Notes: a model not told the origin generated them from the sequence alone. A stretch of 64,000 nucleotides of DNA from Ehretia macrophylla (GCA_037974665.1 CM075770.1:8258501-8322500), one strand, 5' to 3'; shown: positions 1-12,399, counted from the first letter of the stretch. Numbers and translations: made by a program.

Positions 1-310
1 GCACAATTGAACGAAATCAAAAGTTAAAGTAAAATATGTTACAGACAATTTTTCGTAATCCAATTCTGTATAATCTTGAAAAGCCACTGCACTCAAGACA
101 GAGTATCAGCAATCAAGAGATAAGTTGGAATGAATTTTACATCAAGTAGACTACAAAAACATTTTTTCCCAAAAGTGAAGGTATATCAGGGATATTATTC
201 GAAAAAGATCAACAAAAAGCTTAACGATGATTTCACAATCAGGTACAAACAAAGTTTTCATAGTACTTTTTATTTCGTCATTATAGGAGGTAGAGCCAGC
301 CTTTTGCAAT

Positions 311-1803
311 TTAACCCTCCAATGCTGATGCTCCAGATATAATTTCAATAAGCTCCCTTGTGATGGATGCTTGACGGGTTCTGTTGAAGAGAGAGAGAGA
401 ACAAATGCCGATCAGATTGTCGAATGAATAGCGCTATTCAAAACTCAATGCAGCTTATGACCTTAAAACCGAACACAGCTAGTGACCTTGAAACTAAAAA
501 TGCAGCTAATGACCTTGAAACTAGAGTACTAGTACAATTTAAGTCATCATAATCATTCTTATCCACTTAAAATACGATAATTGAAAGATAGACTTGTGAA
601 TTTGAAAAGTAAACATACACGAGAACTGGAATTCAGCAAGATTCTGAAGGATTTCTGACTTGGTCTCACCACCTTCTATTTCATAAGAGTCTAACTCACC
701 AAGCTTTCCACCAGATTCAGCTTCTCTCTCCACAATCTGGATAGGCATCACATCAAATTAGAAAATACAACTGAAGCATTTCCACTGAAACTCAATCAGC
801 AGAACTGTTCGAATTTACTTACCTCGGGGGACAACACAGTAGCTGTTGTTGGCACAAATGAGACAACTGACTGGAACTTGTTGAAAACAATCCTCAGGGC
901 GTCATACTCTACATTCTTCAGAATCTCATCTGCAAGAACAGAAACCTGTAAGGGCGCAACTTATATAGTCTAAGGGAAAAGAGGAGACAGGAAAACAATA
1001 TGGAGAATGAGCTAGCATTTTAGTTTTAGTAGACAGACTGCTGTCAATTTGACCAAAACATTCGTTCACCTAACAAAAAATTAGAAGGCTAGATTAAAGA
1101 AGATATGGTATATGATTGTTCCACAAGGATATCATTTTCTTCAATAAACCAAGGCTGATATCTATTTTTAGGTCACCTTGACAAGGGCAAGGATAGCGCT
1201 AGACACAGTCTTAAACTTTTTTATGGTCAAGTCTGGATGAACAAAAATTAGACATACTTCATTATTGGACCGCCATTTGTAAGCCAGTCCCAATCTAATA
1301 ATGCATGATTTAACAGCCAAAACCAGTCCCACAGTTCATCTTGACAGCCATCCACAGGTCTAGATCATACAAACAAGGGCTAAGAATACTGCAAAGGACT
1401 TAAAAGACAATGGCTGCAGAAGCACATCCAAATGCAAAGGTCTTTATTTTTATGCGGCAATTGGCAGAAGTAACCAGGGTATAGTTCAAGAAATTCTTCT
1501 GCAATTCAGTAATGAATAACTCAATGTCTTTCTTTGAGTCGCGCACCAACTGGGCCTTTGCCTTTTCTCCTAACATAACATACCAGTTTTCCTTTTCAGG
1601 TCCTGTAGAATGGTGCAATCATCAATAATCAATAAGCAATCCCGAAACATGGAAATAGAACTCAGCAGGACATCAAGCTTGAAAATTACCAGAATTCAGC
1701 TTATGAAGGGCCCTGCTTACTTTCACAGCTGTAGAATTAATTCCACCACATAGACCTTTGTCTGAAGAAATGGTAACAATAACATTCTTCTTGACATCAA
1801 CAC
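311..1803 (-). pseudogene. ATP3: Mitochondrial ATP synthase gamma-subunit gene, broken copy (C-terminal exons only)
   Basis: The gamma subunit is the rotating central stalk of mitochondrial F1-ATPase. Five exons can be read on the minus strand: 1690-1803 (SSDKGLCGGINST), 1475-1602 (GPEKE...GEKAKA), 823-945 (VSVLADEILKNVEYDALRIV), 619-736 (GGKLGELDSYEIEGGETKSE) and 311-380 (TRQASIT...SGASALEG, stop at 311-313). Each has plausible GT/AG borders and phases that agree with the plant gene. The exons for the N-terminus (targeting peptide and first helix) are absent. So is the penultimate exon (AMDSSSRNAGEMLDRLTLTYN), which should lie between 619 and 380 and does survive in the second copy near 28350. 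Some residues also depart from the conserved sequence (for example TREL for TTEL in the last exon). A POLAR-like 5' end sits upstream on the same strand. Family assignment is firm. That it is dead is inferred from the missing exons. Confidence 0.88.
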
Positions 1804-2783
1804 CTAACCCAACCCAAAGCCAATTTAGACGTAACTCCCAGATAAGCAAAAGGCTAGAAGACTGTAATATTAACTGACAAGAAAAAGTTATCTAAAGGAA
1901 AAAGTTGAAGGGCAATTAACAGCACAACACAATATGGTGAGGAGATATTAAGCTAATATTCCTTGGTACAGTAGATTCTAAAGCATATCAAATAAGAGGA
2001 TAGGACATTATCTTCTTCAAAAGAGGTGCAATTCTAGCAAAAAGAAGACATTCAACACTCAACTCAGAAATAGTAGCATAGTCAAAACCTCACACTCAAA
2101 AGAGTCCTCAATTTATAAAAGCCACTAAGCCCGTAGTCTGAATCCAGATAGATAAAGAAAATTTGAGCTGAGAGGAAAAGACTGAAAGTGTTTGCATTAG
2201 ATGTGAACCCTTAGGCAACACAAGTGAAATATTTAAACACAATTACAACGACAAAAAATTCAAATAAAAAAAATTCCATGAAATCTGGTTGGTTCTAGTT
2301 TGACTGCCAAAGTGATCTTCATTTGTTACGTTGGACAGCTTGCTTGATAACAGAGAATCTCTCATTAGTTGGAGTTTGTTGGATCATCATGCTAATTTTC
2401 CTTGTTTGAAGGCTCAAGTGGATTATCATTTTGGTTTGAATTTGTTGCTATTAGATCTCCAAGATCACTCAACTTCTCTCTACTGATTGAGGCTAGATCA
2501 TGAGAGTCTTCACCCTTTTTCTTCCAAGAATTTCAAGCATCCTTATCTCTCCATAGACTCTCATGATCGTTAGACACGCCAAGCAATGATATGTTGCTAG
2601 TAATAGAGAACATGAAAGATAAGGGAGAAGAAATAAGAATAGAAAAGACAACAAAAAACAAGAAAACTGGCAGACACAAAACAAAGAATAGGAAAAAAAA
2701 AAAAAAAAACGAAATTGCAACACTCTTAGCTCTAGAAGTCTGTCAGTTGGTGAACCAGCTAACGGTTTAGATTTTCTCTTTCG
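1804..2783. other. Spacer between POLAR-like and gamma-subunit pieces
   Basis: No exon I can name. On the minus strand about 2400-2515 there is a short asparagine-rich open stretch (LGDLIATNSNQNDN) that might be a degraded exon of the upstream gene, but nothing confirms this. An A-run lies at 2694-2709. The N-terminal gamma-subunit exons expected here are missing. Confidence 0.4.
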
Positions 2784-3224
2784 TTATTCTAGAAGTTTAG
2801 CTCTTCTTTGGAAATTCAAATCCTTGATTTTGGGCAGTTGAGAAACTCCATATACGGTCTTCCCTTGTGAATAAGTTTTCATATCCGGCTGTTCCTCCGC
2901 AGCTTCAAGAGGCAAACTCAAACAATCACCACTTCCTCTGCTGATAATTCTGCTTCCATCAGACACAAGAAATGGCCTTATAGTTGGTGTTCGTGGTGAA
3001 TGAACAGAACTAAATACATAATCTTCTATTTCAGCATGTTCCTTGTACAACTGGGCCATGAGACAACTTGAAAACTGCTAAAGTAGTAGTACTCTTTCAG
3101 ATACAGCTAAAGTAGGACTCTCAGTAAATGAACTTGAGAAATCCTGCCTACCCCTCAAAATATTCTTCCAATGCTGAGCTATATATCCAGCTCCAGCAGC
3201 TGCAGCAACAATCCAAACATCCAT
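2784..3224 (-). pseudogene. POLAR-like plant protein, 5' part, internally shortened and interrupted
   Basis: ATG at 3222-3224 opens MDVWIVAAAAGAGYIAQHWK, a hydrophobic start that I associate with a plant family related to POLAR (stomatal-lineage polarity protein). Further on in the same frame come SCLMAQLYKEHAEIEDYVFS, then TPTIRPFLVSDGSRIISR, segments I recall from the same family. The frame is interrupted by one TAG at 3078-3080 (codon 49) and ends at TAA 2784-2786. Compared with full-length relatives, most of the segment between the N-terminus and SCLMAQLY is missing, and so is the long C-terminal coiled coil. The second copy (28461) keeps only the first 24 codons, fused to gamma-subunit exons. 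The family name is from memory and moderately sure; that this is one broken gene is well supported by the shared frame. Confidence 0.62.
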
Positions 3225-3639
3225 TTTCCAACTCCCTTCACTGGAAAACTGCTAACTAATTCCAGACGACAAACCTTCTACTTCAGTTCTTAGCATCAAA
3301 GTCCCATAGGATAGTCCTTATCAAACTCAAACGACACAAGGCCGAGAAAATCCAACAGCCAAAACATAACCTCAATAAAACCAATAGTCAAATGTAAAAC
3401 AAATTGAATACTGCCCTATAATGCAGTTATGCTCCACAGTCAAAAATCAAGAGACAAGGTGAAATAAAGCTTCTAGCTATCAATCGAAGCCAAAAGCTTG
3501 AATCTTTACCCAACTTCTCACAAAATCCATTGCCAAAAAATAGAAATTTTCTCACACTGCAATAATCAAGAACCCGAGAAGACTACCTTGTTCAATCAAA
3601 TAACTTTCAGATAACAAAACTCTCTCAGAAACATCAACC

Positions 3640-4060
3640 CCCAAAAACCAATCGCTGAAATGACAACAAAAGAATCTAAAGCATAGCTATTTTCTGACAA
3701 TACCTGAACTGCAAAACCATTCACCACCAACTCATTTTTCTCTAAAACTCCATCTTATTACCGTAATCAACAACTCAAAAAACCAATGTTTGAAATGACT
3801 CCTAAAGAATCAAAAGCATACACATTTTCTGGCCATGCCTGAACTGCAAAACCATTCACCACCAACTCATTTTTCTCTAAAACTCCATCCTATCACCATA
3901 ATCAGCAACCCAAAAACCAATTTTTGGAATGACACCAGAAGAATCTAAAGCATACCCATCTTTTGGCCACATCTGAACTGCAAAAGCCATTCATCAAGAC
4001 CCAATTTTTCTACACAACTCCACAGTATTACCTCAATCAGCAGGCGCCCAATAAGGCCAT
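3640..4060. repeat. Minisatellite of about 130-bp units upstream of POLAR-like gene, copy 1
   Basis: Three to four imperfect units follow one another, each with the marks CTGAACTGCAAAACCATTCA, then a CTCATTTTTCTC-like tract, then AATCTAAAGCATACCCAT. The array lies just upstream of the POLAR-like ATG and is therefore 5' flank or 5' UTR. It recurs at the same place in the second copy (about 28875-29275), so it predates the duplication. Confidence 0.75.
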
Positions 4061-4849
4061 TAGTAAATTAATGAAGATAAACTTTGTAAAATAAAGGCAT
4101 CAATCGAAAACACCCATTTTCTTTACCAGAAAATCTCCTAATCCAACTAGAAATGCTTACTAGTAAAGAAAGAAACTGTTTGTGTGAAAAAGGTCAGAGC
4201 TTTTGTAAAAAGGTTGGTGAGAAATGTCATGTGCAGGCAAAATCTAAAGGGCCATTTTTCTAAAGGGTTTGTTTCTTATTTTTGAGAGTACAAGTTGTAG
4301 TTTCTGTATGTCAAGAGTACTAATCAATGGGGAAAAAAAAAGAAAAAAAAAATGAGAAAAGAACTGAAAAAATGATAATGTTAAATTGAAAAGTCTCCTG
4401 AAAGTGATGTCAATTTGTGTAATTTATAAATTTGACATTTATCCCCGTGTTAAGCTAACTTCAACAGTTTCTTTATTTTTGTTATATTTAAGGGATTTGA
4501 AGCATTTTTTCTATTTTTTGTAGATTTTCTATTTCAATTTTACTCTAACAACTCCTTTATTTTTAACCAATATCTTATTTTATAGAATCTCTATTTTAAT
4601 TTTACTCCAATAGCTCTCCTATATAAAAAATTTATACTTCTATAACATTAAAAATTATGGAGGATGAGATAGGAGAGGGATTTGATCTCCCAGCAATGAG
4701 GGATCCAAACTTCAAATCATTTATTTCCTAAAATATAAGGGATCATTTAGGAGAACTGTTGGAGCTATATAGCACCAACAACTTTATCAAATTTAATGAT
4801 TATAAATTATTGATAACAATATAAAAAATGATATAAATAATTTATAATC

Positions 4850-5384
4850 TGGTAAATAGCATCTCGGCCCCCTGTGGTTTACCATAAGTGCAAGTCGAGT
4901 CCCTGTGGTTTCATAATTGACTTATAACCCATGTGCTTTTGAAAATTGAAGCACACGTGCCCCTTTGGTCCAAGTCCGTTTAAAATTTTAACGGCAATAT
5001 CAAAATAACACAAATGCCCCCGAGGTACTGTCAGCATGTCGAATATCTTTAAAAACACAAGGGGCCATTGCGTACTATCATTAAAAACACAGGGGGCCAT
5101 TGCGCACCATCATTAAAAATACAGGGGGCTATTGCGCACCATCATTAAAAACACAAGGGGTCATTGCGTACCTCATACATATTGGTCAATCGTGTAAAAA
5201 ATACAACCAGTTGCGTTACTAGCACGTGCATAACAAATTCTGTTAAAATTGACAGATTGTTTGACGGAGGGGGCATGCATGCTTCAATTTTGAAAAACAC
5301 AGGGGGTTATAAGCTAATTATGAAACTATAAGAACCCAACTTGCACTTATGATAAACCACAGGAGGCCGAAATACTATTTACCC
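4850..5384. mobile_element. MULE-type MITE with 9-bp target duplication
   Basis: The terminal inverted repeats run about 80 bp: left GGTAAATAGCATCTCGGCCC, right arm reversed GGGTAAATAGTATTTCGGCC, and both continue through GTGGTTTA.CATAAGTGCAAGT. The 9-bp direct repeat TTTATAATC flanks it (4841-4849 and 5385-5393), which is the Mutator target-site length. Copies b and c of D1 lack the insertion. Inside, about 5050-5175, four tandem units of about 38 bp share CATCATTAAAAACACA and CCATTGCG. No transposase: a non-autonomous element. Confidence 0.88.
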
Positions 5385-6326
5385 TTTATAATCATTAAAT
5401 TTTGCTCATAGAATCATGATTCATTCTACTAGAATGTTGTAATTTTGAATCCTCGTTTTTACATCAATGCAATATTTTGACTAAAAAAAATCAAGGCTTT
5501 GACCTTTTTATTAATTAGAAAATATTCGTAAGTTAATATCTTATTTTCCCTTTAAATTTATATGGCCGGAAGTAGTTTTGAAATACAAAAGTTATGAATA
5601 TCTTTGACATATTAAGATTTTTTTGTAAAAATTATCGTCGATGATGTTTTGACTTATTCTATTGTACATTAAATAAATTTTATAACAATATAGCTAAAAG
5701 GAAAATTTCGAGTTTCATAATGTCAATTCCTTATTTTTTTTAACGATCTAATCACTCATCTTTGATAAGTAATTCTTGATAAATAAATAACCAATCAACT
5801 TTACATTTCTGTGACTAATAATGGTTTAGTCAAATAGGTTTGAATGTTAATTTATAAATGCTATTGGATATTGGTTACCAATCACTATTATGCGAACATA
5901 TAGAAAAAAATAAAAAAAATAAAAAGTAGAAGAAGAATATGACAACTAGCTTCTTGGTATATGCTTGGATGATCTTGAAACTATTAAGGAAATCCATTAT
6001 TAAATTAACGTTTCATTATCGACTTAAGCTCTTAGTGTGAAATTTATTATTTTTAACATATATAAAGGTGAACGTTATATTCAACAATTATTTCCAACCT
6101 TATAGAAATGGTCAATTTAAAATGTTTTAAATATTTTTAAAAATGACAAAGAAAAGGTCTTGTAGAGAACAAGAAAATAGTAAGTATTCACCATTTTATT
6201 AGCACAGGACATAACTAGTTGTAGTTGAGGACTTGAGGCTGTTAAGTTATAAGATGCATTTTGCCATTGTCTTGCTTATTACATAATCTCCATGTGGGGC
6301 TTTAGAGTATAAAACATAATAAGAAT

Positions 6327-6851
6327 GGGAAAAAGACATGCACACCCTAACTTTTTCACTTTGGACCAAATAGGTCTCTGAGTTTTTTTTTTCCCTCCTC
6401 TTAGGTCCTCTATTGGTTAGAAGCTGGTCAAATTTAACAGAAATGACATTGACTGTGCAAAAAGTCTTTTATGCCCTTAATGAAGGTCTGATAAGGCAAG
6501 GGCAAAATGGGGGGTTTTTTTTTATTACCTTAGCAACATTACACATCACTGAATCCCAAAAAACAAAATTTATCCCAACTTTGCAACATCCATTGGCATG
6601 ATTTGTTTCGAATGATTACCAAAAAAATAAAAAGAATTAAAAAATAAAAAACAAAAAACCAGAGGATAGTGTTTTCTTGTTAAAATGCTTTTTTTTTCTC
6701 TTTGTGATAAATAAAATGACTAAAATATCCCTAAATAGTTAAATTTAACTAACTTTTGACTAATAGAAGGACTTGGGAGGGAAAAATAAATAAACTCAGG
6801 AACCTAATTGGTCCAAGACAAAAAATTAAGGGACTTATATGTCTTTAACCC
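6327..6851. mobile_element. MULE-type MITE with about 9-bp target duplication
   Basis: Long inverted ends (left GGGAAAAAGACATGCACACC, right reversed GGGTTAAAGACATATAAGTC, both continuing through GGACCAA.TAGGT..CTGAGTTT). Flanked by TAATAAGAA (6317-6325) and TAATAAGAC (6852-6860). Copy c of D1 has the empty site at about 61017-61035 (ACATAATAAGAATATTGG). No coding capacity. Confidence 0.85.
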
Positions 6852-7439
6852 TAATAAGACTGTTGGTTGCTGGACCTCGTGTACCCAATAAATCCGTAAA
6901 AGAAATATAATAATACTATTAATTTATGAAATATATATAACATATCTATCTCTCCAAAACATACTCTCACCATCTTTTAACTCCACGAGGTTAGTTTAAT
7001 AACGAAGTATTTAAAATATAGGGAAGAGATTTATTTACATTTTAGGTGTGAATCGGTAAATAAGTTTTCAGTAGACCATGTATTTAATTAATCTGAATTA
7101 TGTCTTTTCCAAACATATCATGAATCTCGGAGTTTGACATCATGTATAAGCTCTTAAAAATATTTCTCATCAACAGAAACCAAAAAGAAAAAAAAGAAAG
7201 AAGAAAAGCCTATCATCACCAATGGGGAAGCTGTTCAAAGATGAGTAGGAAGTATAACCTTTACTTTAAGTCTATTATAAATATTTTTTAATTAAGTTAT
7301 ATATGTTAATTTTACTGAACAAGAATTTTAAATCCGGCCTTAATCATCACCTTTAGTAAGTAAAAAAGCTTGCCCCACGGACTCAAGTGTACTAAATGGT
7401 ATTATGTGATTATTGTGCTCGTGTGAACTTACTATCTGG

Positions 7440-9081
7440 TGCCGAGCTTGATGCCTTCCGCGAGCCTCCCCTCCTGACCCTAACCGAGAGGCTTATGACC
7501 TCTTTTATTCTCCGCCGAGCTCGTCCCATGCGTGGGGATTCCTTCCTGACCCATGAAGCCATATTAGCCTTTGGGCCTTCATGATCGGCCGAGGGCTATT
7601 GATGCCGTAGCAAGGCCTTCGGATACTGTTCGCTCTCCATCAAGACGAACTTTTGTAGTCAAAGTCCTATCTTCTCCCATAGGCGACCCTCACGCCGATG
7701 CTCCGATCCACAGTGGGGATGAAGGTAATGAAAATTTCTTTACATGTATTGTCATTTTAGACTTCTTTTTCTGCCTAGCTGACCTTTTACTTTCCTACTA
7801 TAGGTATTGCCGAGCCTCCGACGCCCCCCGACAATTCCGAGGCTGTCAAGGTCCGCATCGTTGGCACCGATGGTATTATTCCCATACCCGTTCTTCTTGC
7901 CGAGGCTCCAGAGATTGATCCTGTTGATGCTATTGCTGAAGAGGCTTGAGCCGAGGCACGCCAAGCTTAAGCTGAAACTCGACGAGCCTGAGCTGTTAAA
8001 CGAGCTAGAAAGAAGAAGGTTAAAAGGGGTCCTAGCAAGAGACGAAAGAGGGTTGTCCCGTCAGAGACTTCGTCCGAGCCCACTTGGTCCGAACTTCCTG
8101 CCCTGCAGGATTTCTCTTCGCCAACCCCTAAGAGAGCCGCTCGCAGATTGGAAGCCTTCAAGGAAGTTGTCGCTCACCGTGAACCTCATTCTTATGAAGA
8201 GGTAGTTGGCGTTATGCCCGAGGACAATGGGTTGGCGAGATACGCATCGCTTTTCGTTGCTAGGGCCTCGACTCAGTCTCCTGTTGGGGCCTTTGCTTAG
8301 TCTCGTTCGAGGTCTTCGGCTCCCGAGGGTTCTACTCACACGGCGAGTTCTCTGAACGAGTTTCTAAGGGAACAGTTACACCCCATCGAGCAAGAGGCCT
8401 TTGAAAGGGCTCGTCTCAAGGTATTTTCTATCTTTCCTTAGCTCATCATTCACTTTCATTTCATTTGGGTTGTGTTTTTCTGACCTTGCTTAGTTGTTGC
8501 AGATGTCCGTGGGTCTCAACGTGGCCTATCGCTTTGTGGGTGAATACGAGCAGTGGCCTGCTAAGGTGGAGGTTGCTCTTAGAGAGTTTGAGGAGTACAC
8601 CAGGAGCTCAGAGGCTGTTATCCAGGCTGAGCTTGCTGCTGCCTGCGAGGCAGCCAGGATGGCTCGGGAAGAGGCCACTATTGCAAACTCCGAGTGTCGC
8701 CAACTCTAGACTGATTAGGAGGCCTCCCTGAAGGCTCAAGAGGAGGCCAGGGTTGAACGTGAGAGGCTCCGCTCCGAGTTAGAGGCTTCTCGCATAGCCC
8801 GAGGTTCTACTGAAGCCCAACTCAAAGATTTAGAAGCCTCGCTGGAGAATATGAAAGCCCAGGCAGTGGAGGATTTTCATCGCGAGCAAGGCTACAATGA
8901 AGATTTGAAGAAGCTATATGCCTGTTCCGCTGCCAATACCACTGCCGATATCACCACTACGTTTCAGGAGAAACTTGATCGTTATGCTCAAAGGCGTAGT
9001 TTAGTTATTAAGGAAAATCTACTCACCGATGACTCCTCGAGCTCTGAGGACGTGTCCGAGGATAGTGAGGATAAGGCCTAG
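7440..9081 (+). pseudogene. Plus-strand ORF region within the gypsy element (possible extra antisense ORF)
   Basis: Coding-like, GC-richer sequence runs opposite to the pol genes, at the 3' end of the element. It ends in an alanine/glutamate-rich coiled-coil stretch (EAARMAREEATIA, about 8630-8690) and an acidic serine-rich tail (DDSSSSEDVSEDSED, stop about 9079). Intron-like stretches with ordinary GT/AG borders appear to separate the coding blocks. Tat/Retand elements are known to carry extra antisense ORFs here, so I read it as part of the element; a captured host gene is the alternative. Product and function unknown. Broken. Confidence 0.55.
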
Positions 9082-10132
9082 GCATTGTATTTATCTTTTG
9101 TTGTTCCTTTTGTAAAGAAAATTTTTGTCTTTAATGAAAAAGCTTTTCCTCTCTTTCTCCTTCTTTTAATTTATCATTTTTCCTTTCGTATTTGGTTCAT
9201 CTGTCAGGTTTTGTCCTTGTCATTTCCCTTAATCTCATGTTCTTTGGCTTCGGGGGTTGTACCCCCGTTCTCATTCCTCGGGAATAGTGCTCTTAGGCTC
9301 GGACTTCAGGAGTCGTATCCCCAGGCTCGGACTTCGGGAGTTGTGCCTCCCAGTCTTTATGTCTTGTGGGTCATGCCCCCAGTTTCATGCCATCCTGGGA
9401 AGATCTCGTTTCCGCAGGAGGTATGTCTCTCTTTCGTTAATTTTGGAAGTTGACATTCCTCATTGGGATTTGGCTCTCTTCCATTACAATCATCAACATA
9501 ACTTTGGATGAAAACATCAATTTTATTGCAGAGACATAATCTATCTCGACACTAATAACACCTGAAGGCATGATCTGCCTTTATATAAACAACGCCTAGA
9601 GACATAATTTTCCTCGATATGTATAACATTTTAATAATCAAAGAAAAATATAAATCAAAACTAGATATTCAAAGAGATGGTTACATGTAATATTTTTTTA
9701 GATGCTCTACGTGCCAAGCATTTCTCAATTCCTTGCCGTTGAGGTTTTCGAGCCTGTAGGTACCCGGCTTGACCTTTTTAACTATCTTGTACTAGCCCTC
9801 CCAATTTGGTCAGAGTTTTCATTGATTTTGGTCAAGTCTGAAAATTTCATTTCTGAGGACCAAATCTCCTTCTCGAATCTCTCTGTTTCTTACTTTCTTT
9901 TTGAAATATCGGGCCATGCCTCTCTTGCCTTCGAGTATTTTATTCTGGCCTTCTCTCTGAATTCTTTTACTAAGTCCAGGTCTTCCCGTAGACCCTGGTT
10001 ATTAACTTCTTCTTCGTATTTAGCAACTCTTTGGCTCGTCGAGCCAATTTCTACAGGCAGAACAACATCTACCCCGAATGTCAGGCTGAAGGGGGTCTCG
10101 CTCGTTGACTCGTTTGGTGTCGTTCTGCATCC
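9082..10132. other. Untranslated 3' part of gypsy element
   Basis: No coding sequence recognised. About 9245-9375 holds short direct repeats built on GGCTCGGACTTC(A/G)GGAGT and GTTGT(A/G)CC. Part of the gypsy fossil. Confidence 0.5.
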
Positions 10133-10774
10133 CTACAGCACCTCAGGCAAAACCTCAGCCCATAGGCCTTTGGGTACTACCAGCTTCTTTCTCAGACCCT
10201 GCAAAATAGATCTGTTAGTATTTTCCACTTGGCCATTAGTCTGTGGGTACGCTACAGAAGCAAATCTAAAAGAGATGCCTAATTCCGAGAATTGCTTCCT
10301 GAAATAATGGCAATCCAACTGGGTCCCGTGGTTTGTCACTATCACCCTTGGAATCCCAAATCTGCACACAACAGACTTCTACACAAAATTCCAAACATTT
10401 CTATCTATAGTCTTGGCTACGAGCTTGGCATCCACTCATTTAGTAAAATAATTCACTGCCACGAAGCACTTGACCCTCTGACATGTGCTCATCGAGAGAG
10501 GACCCAATATATCCAAACCCCACTGGGCAAAGGGACAGGGGCTCATCATCACAATCAAGTATGCTGTTGGTTGCCGTGGGATTCTCGAGAACCTCTGGCA
10601 TATATCATATTTCTGCACCAGGCGCTGAGTATTTTCATTCAGGGTCGGCCAGAAATACCCATACCTCAGTATCTTCCGAGCCAATGTTCTATAGCATCTA
10701 TGATTACCACAGATTCCTTCATGCATTTCCCTGAGTATATAATCTCCTTCACATTTATCTACACACCTCAACAT
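10133..10774 (-). pseudogene. Integrase region of gypsy element
   Basis: Two open blocks carry the integrase zinc-binding area (HEGICGNH...YFWPTL) and the core (GPLSMSTCQRVKCFVAVNYF and, beyond a gap, YPQTNGQVENTNRSI, the conserved QTNGQ.E core signature). Fossil, broken. Confidence 0.85.
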
Positions 10775-10904
10775 AGGCCAAGTATACTCTTTTCAATACA
10801 ATTGCTTTCTGAGCATTACATACTTTGGGGCTCATATTTTCACCTTCCTCGCCTCTTCACTGTCTTTTTGGTAAGGTTTCCTTTTCCAGGAAATCAACCA
10901 TAGG

Positions 10905-12399
10905 TTACATCCAGGATTCACTGTGCTCCACCTGGGCTACCTCTTTGTGCTCTCGAGCAATGCTCAGCTCGGACACCTTCCCTGTTAGCTTCTGAATATC
11001 TTTTACATTCCTGGGTGGCTCAAGATCTTGCACTTTCTCTGGATTGGCCTCGATCTCCCTCCGAGTAACCATGAAACCTAGGAATTTTCCTGCTTGAACC
11101 CCAAAAGCACATTTTTCAGGATTTAACTTGATGCTGACCTTCCTCATTATTGAGAATGCCTCAGATAGATCCTTAATGTGAGTCTCTGCCCTTTTACTCT
11201 TCACCAACATGTCATCAATATAAACCTCCATATTTTGCCCTAACTGCCCCTTGAATACCTTGTCCATCATGCGCTGGTAACAAGCCCCTGCGTTTTTCAT
11301 ACCAAATGGCATCACCGTATAACAAAACACCCCTCGGTCTGTTATGAATGCTGTCTTTTCCTCATCTTCTGGTGCCATCTTAATCTGGTTGTACCCTTTG
11401 AAGGCATCCATGAATGACAGCATCTCAAACCCTAAGGTGGCATCCACCATCTGATCTATCCTAGGCAAAGGCTAGTAGTCTTTCGGGCAGCCCCTATTCA
11501 AATATGTAAAATCTACACACATCCTCCAAGCTTTAGAAGGCTTAGGGACCATCACTATATTTGTCAACCAAGTAGGGTATTCCACCTCACGAATATGTCC
11601 AGCCCTCAACAGTTTGCTCACTTTTTCCCTGATTGCTCGGTTCTTTTCTGCAGGGAAGACCCATCTCTTTTGCTCCACAAGCCTGAATTTTGGGTCTACG
11701 TTCAGCCGATACATAACTATCTGCGGATCTATTCCTGTCATATCATGCATAGACTAAACAAATACATCTCTATTACAAGATAAGAAATGAGTTATACCTT
11801 CAGCTAGGCTTGGAGGAAGCTTTGTTTTGATCTGAACCTCTTTATCTACTGCTAATTCGACTTTATGTAACTTCTCTACAAGCTCTGCTTTTTTTTTCTC
11901 CCACCCTTTCTTGGCCTTTTTCTCGGGAATCTCAATTAATTCTCTCTCTTCTTTTTGCAACCTCAGGCAAGCTGCATAGCATTCTTGGGCTCTCCTCTGG
12001 TCCCCTTTTACTGTTACTGTACTAGCCTCTGACTGGAACTTCATCGCTAAATGATAGGTGGACACTACTGCCCTGAACTTTTCTAGTGCCACCTTTCCCA
12101 ATATCCAGTTATATGGTAACTCGCAGTCTACTACAATGAAATCCAACATCTCACTCCGGCCCTACTCATTCCGCCAGAGGGTCACCTTCAATGTTATCAT
12201 ACCCTCGGGTTATATTTTTCTGCCATTGAACCCTGACAAGGTTCCCTTCATCGCTCTCAGATGTTCGTTTCTCAAATATACTCAAGAACAGGACCTCTGC
12301 TGAGCTCCCTGTATTGACCATGATTTTGCGCACCACAATCCCACTGAAGTCCACTGCAATCACCACCGGATCATCATGGAATAACACCAAACCATCCAA
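10905..12399 (-). pseudogene. Protease and reverse transcriptase region of gypsy element
   Basis: An aspartic-protease-like block (VNTGSSAEVLF, about 12166-12399) is followed by RT blocks with SFMDAFKGYNQIKMAPED, YTVMPFGMKNAGACYQRMMD and the catalytic YIDDMLVKS. These are typical of plant Ty3/gypsy RT. Fossil, broken. Confidence 0.9.

Larger units (their letters stand above)
4299..7432. repeat. Segmental duplication D1, copy a
   Basis: Long stretches match 29590-30436 plus 36317-37790 (copy b) and 59790-61690 (copy c) in the same order and orientation. Landmarks are the block around 6200 (TTAGCACAGGACATAA, AAGATGCATTTTGCCATTGT) and the end near 7390-7432 (ACTAAATGGTATTATGTGAT). I see no gene in it. 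Copy a carries two MULE-type MITEs that b and c lack. It is cut off at about 7432, where a gypsy element begins. Together with 1-4340 it forms one longer duplicated block shared with 27628 onward. Confidence 0.85.

Noticed and set aside
9702-10903. Plus-strand ORFs of about 200 codons
   Set aside because: Shadows of the minus-strand integrase region of the gypsy element.
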